Source: SZUA-521 sp041738285
Lineage (GTDB): Bacteria > Pseudomonadota > Gammaproteobacteria > Pseudomonadales > Azotimanducaceae
Assembly: GCA_041738285.1 (NCBI GenBank)
Contig: JBGSQB010000014.1
Span: forward strand, 1 to 5,743
Length of the DNA: 5,743 nt
Reading direction: 5' to 3'
In this document: positions 1 through 5,743 of the stretch, in pieces
How positions within the stretch are numbered: position 1 is the first letter of the stretch
Layout of the letters: each line of letters begins with the position of its first letter
Notes under the pieces: generated by a model
Seen by the model: only the letters and a program-made list of their open reading frames with translations
The model's database searches: none
What the model was told of the DNA's origin: nothing
Position numbers and translations under genes: made by a program

Positions 1-128
1 CGACCGCGCACGCGGGCGCGAAGCACAGCGTCGCGAGGTGAGCACGCCCGGCCACGGAAGGCCGGGCGGGACAATCTGCCACGGACGGCTGCAAGCTGTG
101 ACCTAAAGCGGAGGCGTCACGCGTGACG
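1..128 (+). ncRNA. ssrS: Probable 6S RNA (ssrS), 3' portion, cut by the left window edge
   Basis: 6S RNA binds the sigma70 RNA polymerase holoenzyme by mimicking an open promoter. No reading frame here looks like a protein. Two landmarks match the E. coli 6S sequence as I remember it, in the right order and at similar spacing: a GGTGAGCAYGCYCGG block at 37-51 leading into the apical hairpin, and a GCGGMGGCRTC block at 108-118 from the closing 3' arm. The hairpin has a 9-bp stem (45-53 with 60-68) and a 6-nt loop. A further helix, CACAGC (24-29) with GCTGTG (95-100), supports a rod-like fold. The 5' arm that would pair with the 3' end lies outside the window, so the terminal stem cannot be tested. 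The 3' end near 128 is an estimate; no T-rich terminator follows. It could instead be an unrelated structured intergenic region. Confidence 0.5.
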
Positions 129-129
129 C
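114..129. repeat. Perfect 16-bp palindrome
   Basis: The 16 bases GCGTCACGCGTGACGC read the same on both strands. The site overlaps the predicted 3' end of the 6S-like RNA. It could be part of that RNA's closing arm, a transcript-end hairpin without a T tract, or a dimeric protein-binding site. Nothing in the sequence decides between these. Confidence 0.6.
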
Positions 130-195
130 GCGCTATGAAAAGGCGCAGGTTCACGAATCCGTCGAGAACGACGCGAACGGCAACTCCGAGAGAAC

Positions 196-272
<77 letters not shown>

Positions 273-305
273 TGCAGAAACCGCCCGGATGCCAGGCGGG
301 CGCGC

Positions 306-334
306 ATGATAACGCAAGCCACGCACGCAACCAA
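306..334 (-). promoter_or_regulatory. Sigma70-like promoter for tRNA-Pro
   Basis: Read on the minus strand, TTGGTT (334-329) and TATCAT (311-306) are separated by exactly 17 bp. Transcription would start near 299, about 27 bases before the mature tRNA 5' end. The stretch just after the -10 box is nearly all G and C. Such discriminators are typical of stable-RNA promoters under stringent control, so growth-rate or ppGpp control is a reasonable inference. Confidence 0.6.
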
Positions 335-354
335 TTCCCGCTCGATTCATCGAA

Positions 355-383
355 TTGACGGCCAACGCCAAACGCGCTGGAAT
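355..383 (+). promoter_or_regulatory. Candidate weak promoter for the pseudo-M48 gene
   Basis: TTGACG (355-360) and TGGAAT (378-383) are separated by 17 bp on the + strand. The -35 box matches 5 of 6 consensus bases and the -10 box 4 of 6. Transcription would begin near 390, leaving a leader of roughly 70 bases before the chosen GTG. It lies back-to-back with the tRNA-Pro promoter. Chance matches of this quality are common. Confidence 0.3.
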
Positions 384-458
384 CCACGCGTCGCTTGCTG
401 ACCGGACCGATGCGCCACCCGCCGCGACACGTCATCATTCACACCTGAACGTCATCGT

Positions 459-1958
459 GTGAGTCGGCCAGTGACATTAGAAGCGGAGCATCTGGACTGG
501 CAGCCGTGGCAATCTGGCGAGCGTGAGAGCTTTTTCGACGCCATCGACCGGCATCGGCGCGCATCCTGGCGCGTCACCTGGGTATGCGCATTCGCCATCG
601 GCGCATTAACGCTCGTGCTCGCTCTGCTCCTGGCGCCGCTGCTGGTGTGTTTCATCGGTTTGCTGGTCGACCTGGTCAACCTCGTCGTGCCCATGCCTGA
701 TCTGCTGGGCGCTGCCGGAAATGTGCTCACAATGCTCACGGATGCCGAGCACATCGATGGCGGGTTGCTATTCACAGCGCTGCTGGTGGCGTCGGTTCCC
801 GGCCTGCTCGTCATGTCCATCGCGGTGTTCGCGTTGCACCGCGCACTGCACCGGTCCCCCCTGTTCGATGCCGGTACTCTGGTAGGCCGCGCGCCCGATC
901 GCAGCGCCATCGCGGAGCAACGACTTGTCAACATCGTCGAGGAGATGTCGATTGCCGCGGGGATCCCGGTTCCCCACGTACTGATCATTCCTGGGGGTGT
1001 AAACGCCGCGGTGTTCGGGCGCGACGAGTCTCACACCACCATTCTGATTGGTGAAGGCATTCTCACGCGCCTGAACCGCAATCAAACTCAGGGCGCAGTC
1101 GCCTGTTTGATCGGTTCGGTCGCGGGCGGCGATATGCGGATCGGGCTGCGTGTGGCGCTGACCTTCACTCTATTCGGATTGATGGCGCGGCTGACGTCCT
1201 GTTTCGGTGACCGTCGCGAGATCTATCACGTTGGCCGACTGTTTCGCTCGTTGATGCTTCCAACGCGCGCGGGCATCGAGCGACTCATGCGAGAACTCGC
1301 AGACCCCTTTGCGCCGTCCGCGTATGACGCCGAGACACCGCCTACGCAGCCCAGCCAGCAGCAGGCGCAACGACCCGGGGACAGCGATGACAGCACGCTG
1401 ACCTGGCGCGAGTGGGCAATGATGCCGTTGGTCGGGCCGGTGGTGATGTCCGGCTTCGTCAGCGGCATCGTTTGCACTTTTCTGCTGCGCCCGCTGGTCG
1501 CCTTCGCGTGGCGCAAGCGAAAATACATGGCTGATGCCGCAGCGATGCGGCTCACCCGCGACGCCGACGCGCTCGCGAATGCCCTTCAAGTAATCACGAC
1601 CCACGGCAACGCAGGACTCGATTCCTGGGCATCGCACATGGCCATCGCGCCGACAGCGGCCACACCGAATCACAACAGCACATTGCTCGAGAGCGACATC
1701 GTATCGATCTTTCCATCGAACGCACGACGCCTGAAGGCGCTGGGCAGACTCGGTGCGTCGGTCGCGGTGGCTGCGCCCGCGCAATTCGCGATGCCGTCGC
1801 CGATGGCGGTGCTGATCGGCGCACTGGTAGCGGCAGCCGGCGCGCTGATGGTGCCAGTCGTCGTGCTCCTTGTCTGGCTGTCCATCGCACTGTCGGGGCT
1901 GTTCACCATCTTGCCGGCTGCACTGCTGCATGCCTTGCTGCGTGGCGTGGCCGAGTAG
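459..1958 (+). CDS. HtpX-like M48-family membrane protein lacking the zinc site (probable pseudoprotease)
   Basis: The 499-residue protein is predicted to sit in the inner membrane, with hydrophobic segments near residues 41-76, 103-127, 229-246, 322-349 and 448-494. Residues about 155-230 align with M48 (HtpX-type) peptidases: a LVNIVEEMSIAAGIPVP block, then VNAAVFG, a LTRLNR segment and GGDMR. Catalytic members carry HExxH just before the GDMR; here those five positions are C216-L-I-G-S220. The third zinc ligand, the Glu of the family's R-E-x-x-A-D motif, is replaced by K355 in RKRKYMADAAAMRLTR. A proteolytic role is therefore unlikely; a scaffold or regulatory role is inference. A Pro/Gln-rich hydrophilic stretch (about 284-312) separates the two halves. 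The frame is intact over 1.5 kb, so this is a maintained gene, not fresh decay. The GTG start has no good ribosome site; GTG at 471 is an alternative. The gene converges on uppP, with 5 bp between stops. Confidence 0.8.
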   Translation: MSRPVTLEAEHLDWQPWQSGERESFFDAIDRHRRASWRVTWVCAFAIGALTLVLALLLAPLLVCFIGLLVDLVNLVVPMPDLLGAAGNVLTMLTDAEHIDGGLLFTALLVASVPGLLVMSIAVFALHRALHRSPLFDAGTLVGRAPDRSAIAEQRLVNIVEEMSIAAGIPVPHVLIIPGGVNAAVFGRDESHTTILIGEGILTRLNRNQTQGAVACLIGSVAGGDMRIGLRVALTFTLFGLMARLTSCFGDRREIYHVGRLFRSLMLPTRAGIERLMRELADPFAPSAYDAETPPTQPSQQQAQRPGDSDDSTLTWREWAMMPLVGPVVMSGFVSGIVCTFLLRPLVAFAWRKRKYMADAAAMRLTRDADALANALQVITTHGNAGLDSWASHMAIAPTAATPNHNSTLLESDIVSIFPSNARRLKALGRLGASVAVAAPAQFAMPSPMAVLIGALVAAAGALMVPVVVLLVWLSIALSGLFTILPAALLHALLRGVAE

Positions 1959-1963
1959 CAACT

Positions 1964-2821
1964 CTAGTGGTCCCACCTCACGAGCCCGAACCAGGCAGTG
2001 ACCAGGATGAGGAAGCCGAACCCGATCCGATACCAGGCAAACACCACGAAGTCGTGAGTCGAGATGTAGCGGATCAGCCAGCGGATGCAGAGCAGCGCGC
2101 TGACGAAGGCGAAGACGGTGCCCACCATGAAGACAGGCAAGTCATCGACCGCGAGCGTCTCCCGCCCCTTCCACAACGAATAGGCGCCTGCACCCATCAG
2201 CGTTGGAATCGCGAGATAGAAGCTGAACTCAGTGGCGGCCTTCCGCGACATCCCGAACAGCATGCCCCCGATGATCGTCGCGCCCGAACGGCTGGTGCCC
2301 GGAATCATTGCCGCGCATTGCACGAGTCCCACCTTGAGCGCGTCGCGCCAGGTCATGTCATCGACATGTTCGATGCGGGCGACGCGCGCGCCCAGCAGAT
2401 CGAGGTCGCCATAGGCGCGATGATGACGTCGTTCCACCCACAGGATGATCAATCCCCCGCCAACGAACGCAAGCGCGACGGTCACCGGATTGAACAGGTA
2501 AGTCTTGATCTGGCTGCCAAACGCAAGCCCGAGGATCACCGCCGGAACGAACGCGACGATGACATTGATCGCAAATCGCCGTGCAGCCGGTTCGCTCACG
2601 ATACCCATGAGCGCGCCGAACAACCGCACCCGGTACTCCCAGATGACGGCGCACATCGCGCCGCTCTGAATCGCGACTTCGAAGGTCGGGACGTTCTCGC
2701 CGGTGAAGTCGAGCAGGGAGCTCGCAACGATCAGGTGGCCGGTCGAAGAGATGGGCAGGAACTCGGTGAGCCCCTCGACGACACCGAGAATCGCAGCCTT
2801 GAACAGCGCAAGGATATCCAT
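1964..2821 (-). CDS. uppP: Undecaprenyl-diphosphate phosphatase UppP/BacA
   Basis: This integral membrane enzyme dephosphorylates undecaprenyl diphosphate to undecaprenyl phosphate. That recycles the lipid carrier for peptidoglycan and other envelope polymers, and overproduction gives bacitracin resistance. The 285-residue length is normal for the family. The first signature, EGLTEFLPISSTGH, is at residues 16-29, with the catalytic glutamates E16 and E20 and H29. The second, PGTSRSG, is at 174-180, with the phosphate-binding R178. About eight hydrophobic segments are visible, for example 82-101, 112-129, 228-250 and 262-280. The ATG start fits the family N-terminus (MDILALFKAAILGVVEG); the preceding bases show no strong Shine-Dalgarno sequence. 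It begins 15 bp after the stop of the DUF3604 gene, so the two are probably cotranscribed and may be translationally coupled. No transcription terminator is seen after its TAG. Confidence 0.97.
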   Translation of the reverse strand: MDILALFKAAILGVVEGLTEFLPISSTGHLIVASSLLDFTGENVPTFEVAIQSGAMCAVIWEYRVRLFGALMGIVSEPAARRFAINVIVAFVPAVILGLAFGSQIKTYLFNPVTVALAFVGGGLIILWVERRHHRAYGDLDLLGARVARIEHVDDMTWRDALKVGLVQCAAMIPGTSRSGATIIGGMLFGMSRKAATEFSFYLAIPTLMGAGAYSLWKGRETLAVDDLPVFMVGTVFAFVSALLCIRWLIRYISTHDFVVFAWYRIGFGFLILVTAWFGLVRWDH

Positions 2822-2836
2822 CGCGACGCAGCGCGC

Positions 2837-4687
2837 TCAGCGCGTTGCGTACACCCAGATCGGAGAACTCCAGGCGCGCTCCTGTAGCGTCGCGGCCACG
2901 CTCGACGGCGGCGGCACGCCGAGGCGAATGGCGTCCCACGTGCTCCATCGGCAGGTTGGGTTCTCGATGACCCGCGCGTAGTAAAACGCACGCTCTGCGG
3001 CGTTGAACTGCGGGTCGCTCCAGACAACGGAAAGTTCGCCGGCACCTTTGTCGTCGCTCGTCGCGCAGGTCGCAAGGTCAACCGTCGCACCGTTGTCCGG
3101 GCATCGTGCGGTCGTCGGATCGGGTGTCAATCCATCGGAGCAGGCGACATCGAACACGCGCTCACGACTCTCCTCGCCTTCGAGCCACCCCTTGACGATC
3201 TGCAGCCGTTGAAGTGGAGCACTCATCGGGTCGCGCGCGGCCCATGCAAAGAACTTCGGTGTCTCTTTAGCGCCTTGAATCAGATCACCGCCCATTGGCA
3301 CCCCGGTCGCATAAGCAACTTCGACTGCGTCTGAACGCGTGCCGAGGTCAGTGGGATAATCGAGACCGCCGAAGAACCGAACGCGGATCTGCGGACCGGA
3401 AGTGGCGAACGTCTCCTTGCGACGCAGCGCATCGAAAATCGATTCGCGCGTGTTGGATTCGGCCCAGACGCCCGCGAGACCGGATGCGCTGAATGCCAGA
3501 CTCGACGCAACGAGGGTCGATGGCTTGCTGTTCAGACGCACCTCGGCCGTCTTGTCGGCATTGCCGTGGCCACCGGTGAAGTTGCTTTCCTCGGCAGCGG
3601 AACTGGAGTCATGACTGTCGGTGCTACCGATCACGCCGAACTTGTACGGATTGACGCCGAGCTCCTGTTCCAGTGCAAGCCCACGACCGTAGGCATTGCG
3701 CACGTAGCCACCCACGTCGGGGGGAATCACGTTCGGAGCGCCAACAGTGGTGTTCCAGATCTCGAAGTCGGCGAGCTCATCATTTGGGGAAAGCGTCGGG
3801 TGAACTTCCGAAGTGCCCTTGAATTGCGTCACCTCCGTGATCGGCTCGTTGCGCATCCGCGTGGTGGCATAGGCGCTGTCGATCGGTTGACCATCCGAGT
3901 TGACCAGCGGGTACATCAGCCCTTTGCTGGCATTTGAGTTGTGCGGAATGGCGATCACGTCTCCTTCGTCTTCGCGCCACTCGTCGAGGAACTTCCACAA
4001 GTCCTCCGGGCGGTTCGAATCGGCTGAAGTGAACGGCAGCATCGGCACGTCGGTGTCGCGGAACACGACATTGCGGTGCAGGTTCGCAAGGTTCGGCATG
4101 GATGACCATTCATAGGCCACGAACGTAGTGAACTGACCCGGCACGTAATGCGCCTCCGCCGCCGTGACAACCTCCTGCCACGCATTGCGCATGGTGAGCG
4201 CGGCACGCAGCGTGGGAATCACATCGTCGAATTTGCCCTCAGCGGCGGACGCAACGATTTCTCGGAACGCGCCTTGAGAGATTTCGTAGTCAGAACTCGT
4301 GATGCGCTTGGCGATGGGAATCTCCGACAGCGCATTGTCGGGATCGGCCATGGCGGCGGCGACCCCGATCAACTCGCCGTGATCGGTCACCGCGAGGAAG
4401 TCCAGCGGCGCTTTGATGCGGATCTTCTCACCGCTGACGTGATCGATGGCTTCGCCCTTCGCGTATCGATAGGCATCATCCGGCATGGTGCGCGTCTGAG
4501 TGATGAAGGCGTCCACCGACAACGCGGTGTGCAGGTGCAGGTCGCCGAAGAGGGCCTGGCGAAGCGGGTCGCTTTGGATTGTCGGGGTGCCGCCCTTCTC
4601 TGTGGGTGGTTCGGTCACCGGCGCCGGCGACTCACTGCATCCGCTGATCAACCAACCAATTCCCACCAGCAGCAGTAAGCGATGCAT
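2837..4687 (-). CDS. DUF3604 family PHP-like lipoprotein
   Basis: This 616-residue protein has a lipoprotein signal: HR, a hydrophobic stretch at residues 4-14, then the lipobox I-S-G-C with lipidated C17. It should be anchored to a membrane facing the periplasm. A Pro/Glu/Thr-rich linker (about 20-40) precedes the catalytic-type domain. Metal-binding motifs of the PHP phosphoesterase fold are present: GDLHLHT (48-54), TDHGE (101-105), IPHNSN (247-252) and GSTDSHDSS (354-362). The C-terminal third carries four cysteines (C516, C529, C541, C579) and the WSTWDA and ERAWSSPIW blocks typical of full-length DUF3604 proteins, so it appears complete. The substrate is unknown; a metal-dependent hydrolase acting outside the cytoplasm is inference from the motifs. 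The ATG at 4687 is supported by a GGAG 5 nt upstream. It precedes uppP by 15 bp. The name 'DUF3604' is from recognition of the motifs, not a search. Confidence 0.92.
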   Translation of the reverse strand: MHRLLLLVGIGWLISGCSESPAPVTEPPTEKGGTPTIQSDPLRQALFGDLHLHTALSVDAFITQTRTMPDDAYRYAKGEAIDHVSGEKIRIKAPLDFLAVTDHGELIGVAAAMADPDNALSEIPIAKRITSSDYEISQGAFREIVASAAEGKFDDVIPTLRAALTMRNAWQEVVTAAEAHYVPGQFTTFVAYEWSSMPNLANLHRNVVFRDTDVPMLPFTSADSNRPEDLWKFLDEWREDEGDVIAIPHNSNASKGLMYPLVNSDGQPIDSAYATTRMRNEPITEVTQFKGTSEVHPTLSPNDELADFEIWNTTVGAPNVIPPDVGGYVRNAYGRGLALEQELGVNPYKFGVIGSTDSHDSSSAAEESNFTGGHGNADKTAEVRLNSKPSTLVASSLAFSASGLAGVWAESNTRESIFDALRRKETFATSGPQIRVRFFGGLDYPTDLGTRSDAVEVAYATGVPMGGDLIQGAKETPKFFAWAARDPMSAPLQRLQIVKGWLEGEESRERVFDVACSDGLTPDPTTARCPDNGATVDLATCATSDDKGAGELSVVWSDPQFNAAERAFYYARVIENPTCRWSTWDAIRLGVPPPSSVAATLQERAWSSPIWVYATR

Positions 4688-4692
4688 GTCAG

Positions 4693-4696
4693 CTCC
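4693..4696 (-). promoter_or_regulatory. Ribosome binding site of the DUF3604 gene
   Basis: GGAG on the minus strand sits 5 nt before the ATG at 4687. It fixes this start, which also gives a correctly placed lipoprotein signal. Confidence 0.7.
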
Positions 4697-4713
4697 AGGT
4701 GTTTTCTGAACAA

Positions 4714-4804
4714 GGGGACAGTTTACGTGTTCAGGTTCAGCCGTCCGAACCTGGAAATTGGGGACAGTTGACCTATTTCGATTCGAAATACGTCAACTGT
4801 CCCC
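4714..4804. repeat. 91-bp palindromic element with GGGGACAGTT terminal inverted repeats (REP/MITE-like)
   Basis: The left end, GGGGACAGTTTACGT (4714-4728), and the reverse complement of the right end (4790-4804), GGGGACAGTTGACGT, match at 14 of 15 bases. A third copy, GGGGACAGTTGAC (4760-4772), lies inside in the same orientation as the left end. The interior forms two hairpins: CAGGTTC (4732-4738) with GAACCTG (4747-4753), and the much longer one at 4759-4805. It fills most of the merR-DUF3604 spacer and encodes no protein. From memory, GGGGACAG-type boundaries recur in many gammaproteobacterial genomes near REP-associated (Y1/IS200-like) transposases; that link is inference and no transposase is present here. 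There is no obvious target-site duplication beyond an AA on each side. Confidence 0.65.
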
Positions 4805-4805
4805 A
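4759..4805 (-). terminator. Long hairpin after merR, possible transcript-end structure
   Basis: Bases 4759-4772 pair perfectly with 4792-4805 (14 bp). A single C-C mismatch follows, then a further 7-bp stem TATTTCG/CGAAATA (4774-4780 with 4784-4790) closed by a 3-nt loop. Its edge lies 5 bp beyond the merR stop codon. On the merR strand the hairpin is followed only by AATTT, not a U tract, so it is not a canonical intrinsic terminator. It could still protect the 3' end of the pheT-ihfA-merR message or partly terminate it. It is also part of the repeat element described at 4714-4804. Confidence 0.4.
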
Positions 4806-4810
4806 AATTC

Positions 4811-5167
4811 CTAGGATTTGAGGACGCGCAGGACGTCTTCGAGTTCGGAGATCATCTGGCGGATGAGCAGGCGATACTGGGTCTGGTCGACCTTGGCATC
4901 GTCGCCTTCGAGGCGCTGACGCGCGCCGCCAATGGTGAATCCCTGATCGTAGAGCAAGCCGCGAATCTGGCGGATCACGAGCACATCCTGGCGCTGGTAA
5001 TAGCGGCGATTGCCGCGGCGTTTGACGGGTTTGAGCTGCGGGAATTCCTGCTCCCAGTAGCGCAGTACGTGGGGCTTGACGTCACACAGCACGCTCACTT
5101 CACCGATGGTGAAGTAGCGCTTGCCGGGAATCGGCGGCAGTTCGCTATTCTGGCCGGGGTCCAGCAT
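4811..5167 (-). CDS. Small MerR-family transcriptional regulator downstream of ihfA
   Basis: The 118-residue protein has an N-terminal MerR winged helix-turn-helix: FTIGEVS (19-25), the helix around KPHVLRYWEQEFPQLKP (31-47) and the wing KRRGNRRYYQRQDV (49-62). An IRQIRGLLYDQGFTI segment (65-79) is followed by a short C-terminal helix (97-116) that would form the dimer interface. There is no sizeable effector domain and only one cysteine (C28), so metal sensing of the MerR/CueR type is unlikely. Close relatives sit directly after ihfA in many gammaproteobacteria, and their target is unknown to me. The ATG lies inside the 3' end of ihfA, a 23-bp overlap, with GAGG just upstream. The N-terminus MLDPGQNSELPPIPGKRYF resembles that of pseudomonad homologues, which supports this start and the overlap. 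Confidence 0.93.
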   Translation of the reverse strand: MLDPGQNSELPPIPGKRYFTIGEVSVLCDVKPHVLRYWEQEFPQLKPVKRRGNRRYYQRQDVLVIRQIRGLLYDQGFTIGGARQRLEGDDAKVDQTQYRLLIRQMISELEDVLRVLKS

Positions 5168-5450
5168 AGGCCTCTACTTTGGTTTTCAACTTCTGACCCG
5201 GGCGAAATGTCACCACGCGTCGGGCTGTGATGGGGATTTCTTCCCCGGTCTTGGGGTTACGGCCGGGGCGCTCACCTTTCTCGCGCAAATCGAAATTACC
5301 GAAGCCGGACAGCTTCACCTGTTCGTTGCGTTCGAGCGCAGCCCGCACCTCTTCGAAGAAGAGTTCCACGATCTCTTTGGCTTCGCGCTTGTTGAGGCCC
5401 AACTCCTCAAACAGGCGGTCCGCCATCTGTGCCTTGGTCAGCGCAGACAT
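5145..5450 (-). CDS. ihfA: Integration host factor subunit alpha
   Basis: IHF alpha pairs with IHF beta to bind specific DNA sites and bend them sharply, acting in transcription, replication and recombination. From the chosen start the protein is 101 residues, close to the 99 of E. coli, and it aligns throughout with the E. coli protein: SALTKAQMADRLFEELGLN, VELFFEEVR, EQVKLSGFGNFDLR, RPGRNPKTGE and RRVVTFRPGQKLK. P66 in the RNPKTG arm corresponds to the intercalating Pro65 of E. coli. The ATG at 5450 is preferred because AAGGAG lies 8 nt upstream and the family begins here. An in-frame ATG at 5495 would add 15 residues (MKKKDLGLEIQGVTQ) unlike the family. The gene follows pheT by 41 bp and overlaps the merR start by 23 bp, so it belongs to one operon. 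Confidence 0.97.
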   Translation of the reverse strand: MSALTKAQMADRLFEELGLNKREAKEIVELFFEEVRAALERNEQVKLSGFGNFDLREKGERPGRNPKTGEEIPITARRVVTFRPGQKLKTKVEAYAGPRPE

Positions 5451-5458
5451 CTGCGTAA

Positions 5459-5464
5459 CTCCTT
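5459..5464 (-). promoter_or_regulatory. Strong ribosome binding site that decides the ihfA start
   Basis: A full AAGGAG on the minus strand, 8 nt before the ATG at 5450, sets the start of ihfA there and argues against the upstream in-frame ATG at 5495. Confidence 0.85.
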
Positions 5465-5491
5465 GAATTTCGAGGCCCAAGTCTTTCTTCT

Positions 5492-5743
5492 TCAACGAAG
5501 ACGGGCTCCAAGATCCGTTTCCAGAGCGCCGACGGCCGCGTCCATCAGGGCATTGATTTCGACGTCCGTAAGAGTGCGCGCAGCGTCCTGGAACGTCAAG
5601 CCTAGGGCCACGCTTTTTTTAGCAGAATCAATACCTTCGCCGTGATACACGTCAAAGAGTCTGAAGTCGACCATGGCGCTGCCGACGGCTGCCTCGACGC
5701 AAACCTCGAGCGCCGCGGCCGTGACGCCGCGATCGACGAGCAC
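5492..5743 (-). CDS. pheT: Phenylalanyl-tRNA synthetase beta subunit, C-terminal 83 residues (5' end outside window)
   Basis: PheT is the beta subunit of the alpha2-beta2 enzyme that charges tRNA-Phe. Only the C-terminal FDX-ACB (ferredoxin-fold anticodon-binding) domain end is present. Diagnostic stretches are FRLFDVYHGEGI, KKSVALGLTFQDAARTLTD and the terminal LETDLGARLR, all close to the equivalent E. coli region (LFDVFEGE, KKSLA, RTLT). The frame is open to the window edge, where the first codon is GTG within the gene, not a start. The TGA stop is 41 bp before ihfA, matching the common pheS-pheT-ihfA operon. The synthetase core and B3/B4 editing domain lie outside the window. Confidence 0.96.
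   Translation of the reverse strand: MLVDRGVTAAALEVCVEAAVGSAMVDFRLFDVYHGEGIDSAKKSVALGLTFQDAARTLTDVEINALMDAAVGALETDLGARLR

Noticed and set aside
45..68. GC-rich 9-bp hairpin as a rho-independent terminator
   Set aside because: It is followed by GGACAATC on the + strand and by GTGCTCACC on the minus strand, with no T tract. It fits better as the apical stem of the 6S-like RNA.
160..173. Hairpin CGTCG/CGACG downstream of tRNA-Pro as a terminator
   Set aside because: The stem is only 5 bp and no T tract follows on the tRNA strand, so it is not supportable as an intrinsic terminator.
1170..1976. Open frame of 268 codons on the minus strand inside the pseudo-M48 gene
   Set aside because: The product is Arg/Gln/His-rich and low in complexity, typical of an antisense frame, whereas the + strand frame shows family motifs and membrane segments.
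1967..2887. Long open frame on the + strand (306 codons) opposite uppP
   Set aside because: It lies antisense to the unmistakable uppP gene. Its product is dominated by charged residues and Asp/Arg/His runs typical of an antisense frame in GC-rich DNA, with no recognisable domain.
5451..5495. N-terminal extension of IhfA from the ATG at 5495
   Set aside because: The extra 15 residues do not resemble the family, and a strong AAGGAG sits 8 nt before the ATG at 5450.

Overview
The window is GC-rich and reads as a gammaproteobacterial chromosome. The strongest taxonomic signal is the minus-strand block at the right end, pheT (3' end) - ihfA - merR-type regulator. From memory, this gene order is followed by a tRNA-Pro gene in pseudomonads and relatives. 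A tRNA-Pro(GGG) with an encoded CCA end is present here on the same strand, but about 4.5 kb away from the merR gene. I cannot name the genus.

Layout from left to right. Positions 1-128 resemble the 3' portion of 6S RNA (ssrS) on the + strand, cut by the window edge; this is a moderate-confidence call from remembered sequence landmarks. Positions 196-272 are tRNA-Pro(GGG) on the minus strand, with a good sigma70-like promoter at 306-334. The 273-458 spacer is divergent: it also carries a weaker candidate promoter facing right. Positions 459-1958 (+) encode a multi-pass membrane protein that aligns with HtpX-like M48 metallopeptidases but has lost the whole HExxH zinc motif and the third zinc ligand, so it looks like a pseudoprotease. 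It converges, with only 5 bp between stop codons, on a minus-strand pair. That pair is a DUF3604 PHP-like lipoprotein (2837-4687) followed 15 bp later by uppP/bacA, undecaprenyl-diphosphate phosphatase (1964-2821).

Between the DUF3604 gene and the merR gene lies a 91-bp palindromic element (4714-4804). It has near-identical 15-bp terminal inverted repeats beginning GGGGACAGTT, a third internal copy of the same motif and two hairpins. It resembles a REP-like or MITE-like small mobile repeat. It starts 6 bp after the merR stop codon and probably also shapes the end of the pheT-ihfA-merR transcript and the upstream region of the DUF3604 gene.

The right-hand block couples translation (the PheRS beta subunit) with nucleoid architecture (IHF alpha) and a small MerR-family regulator, in the usual tight arrangement: a 41-bp gap, then a 23-bp overlap. 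The central block (pseudo-M48, UppP, DUF3604 lipoprotein) is envelope-related and looks inserted between the merR gene and its customary tRNA-Pro partner. I see no CRISPR array, integrase or complete insertion sequence. The best candidates for something unusual are the inactive M48 homologue and the GGGGACAG repeat element.
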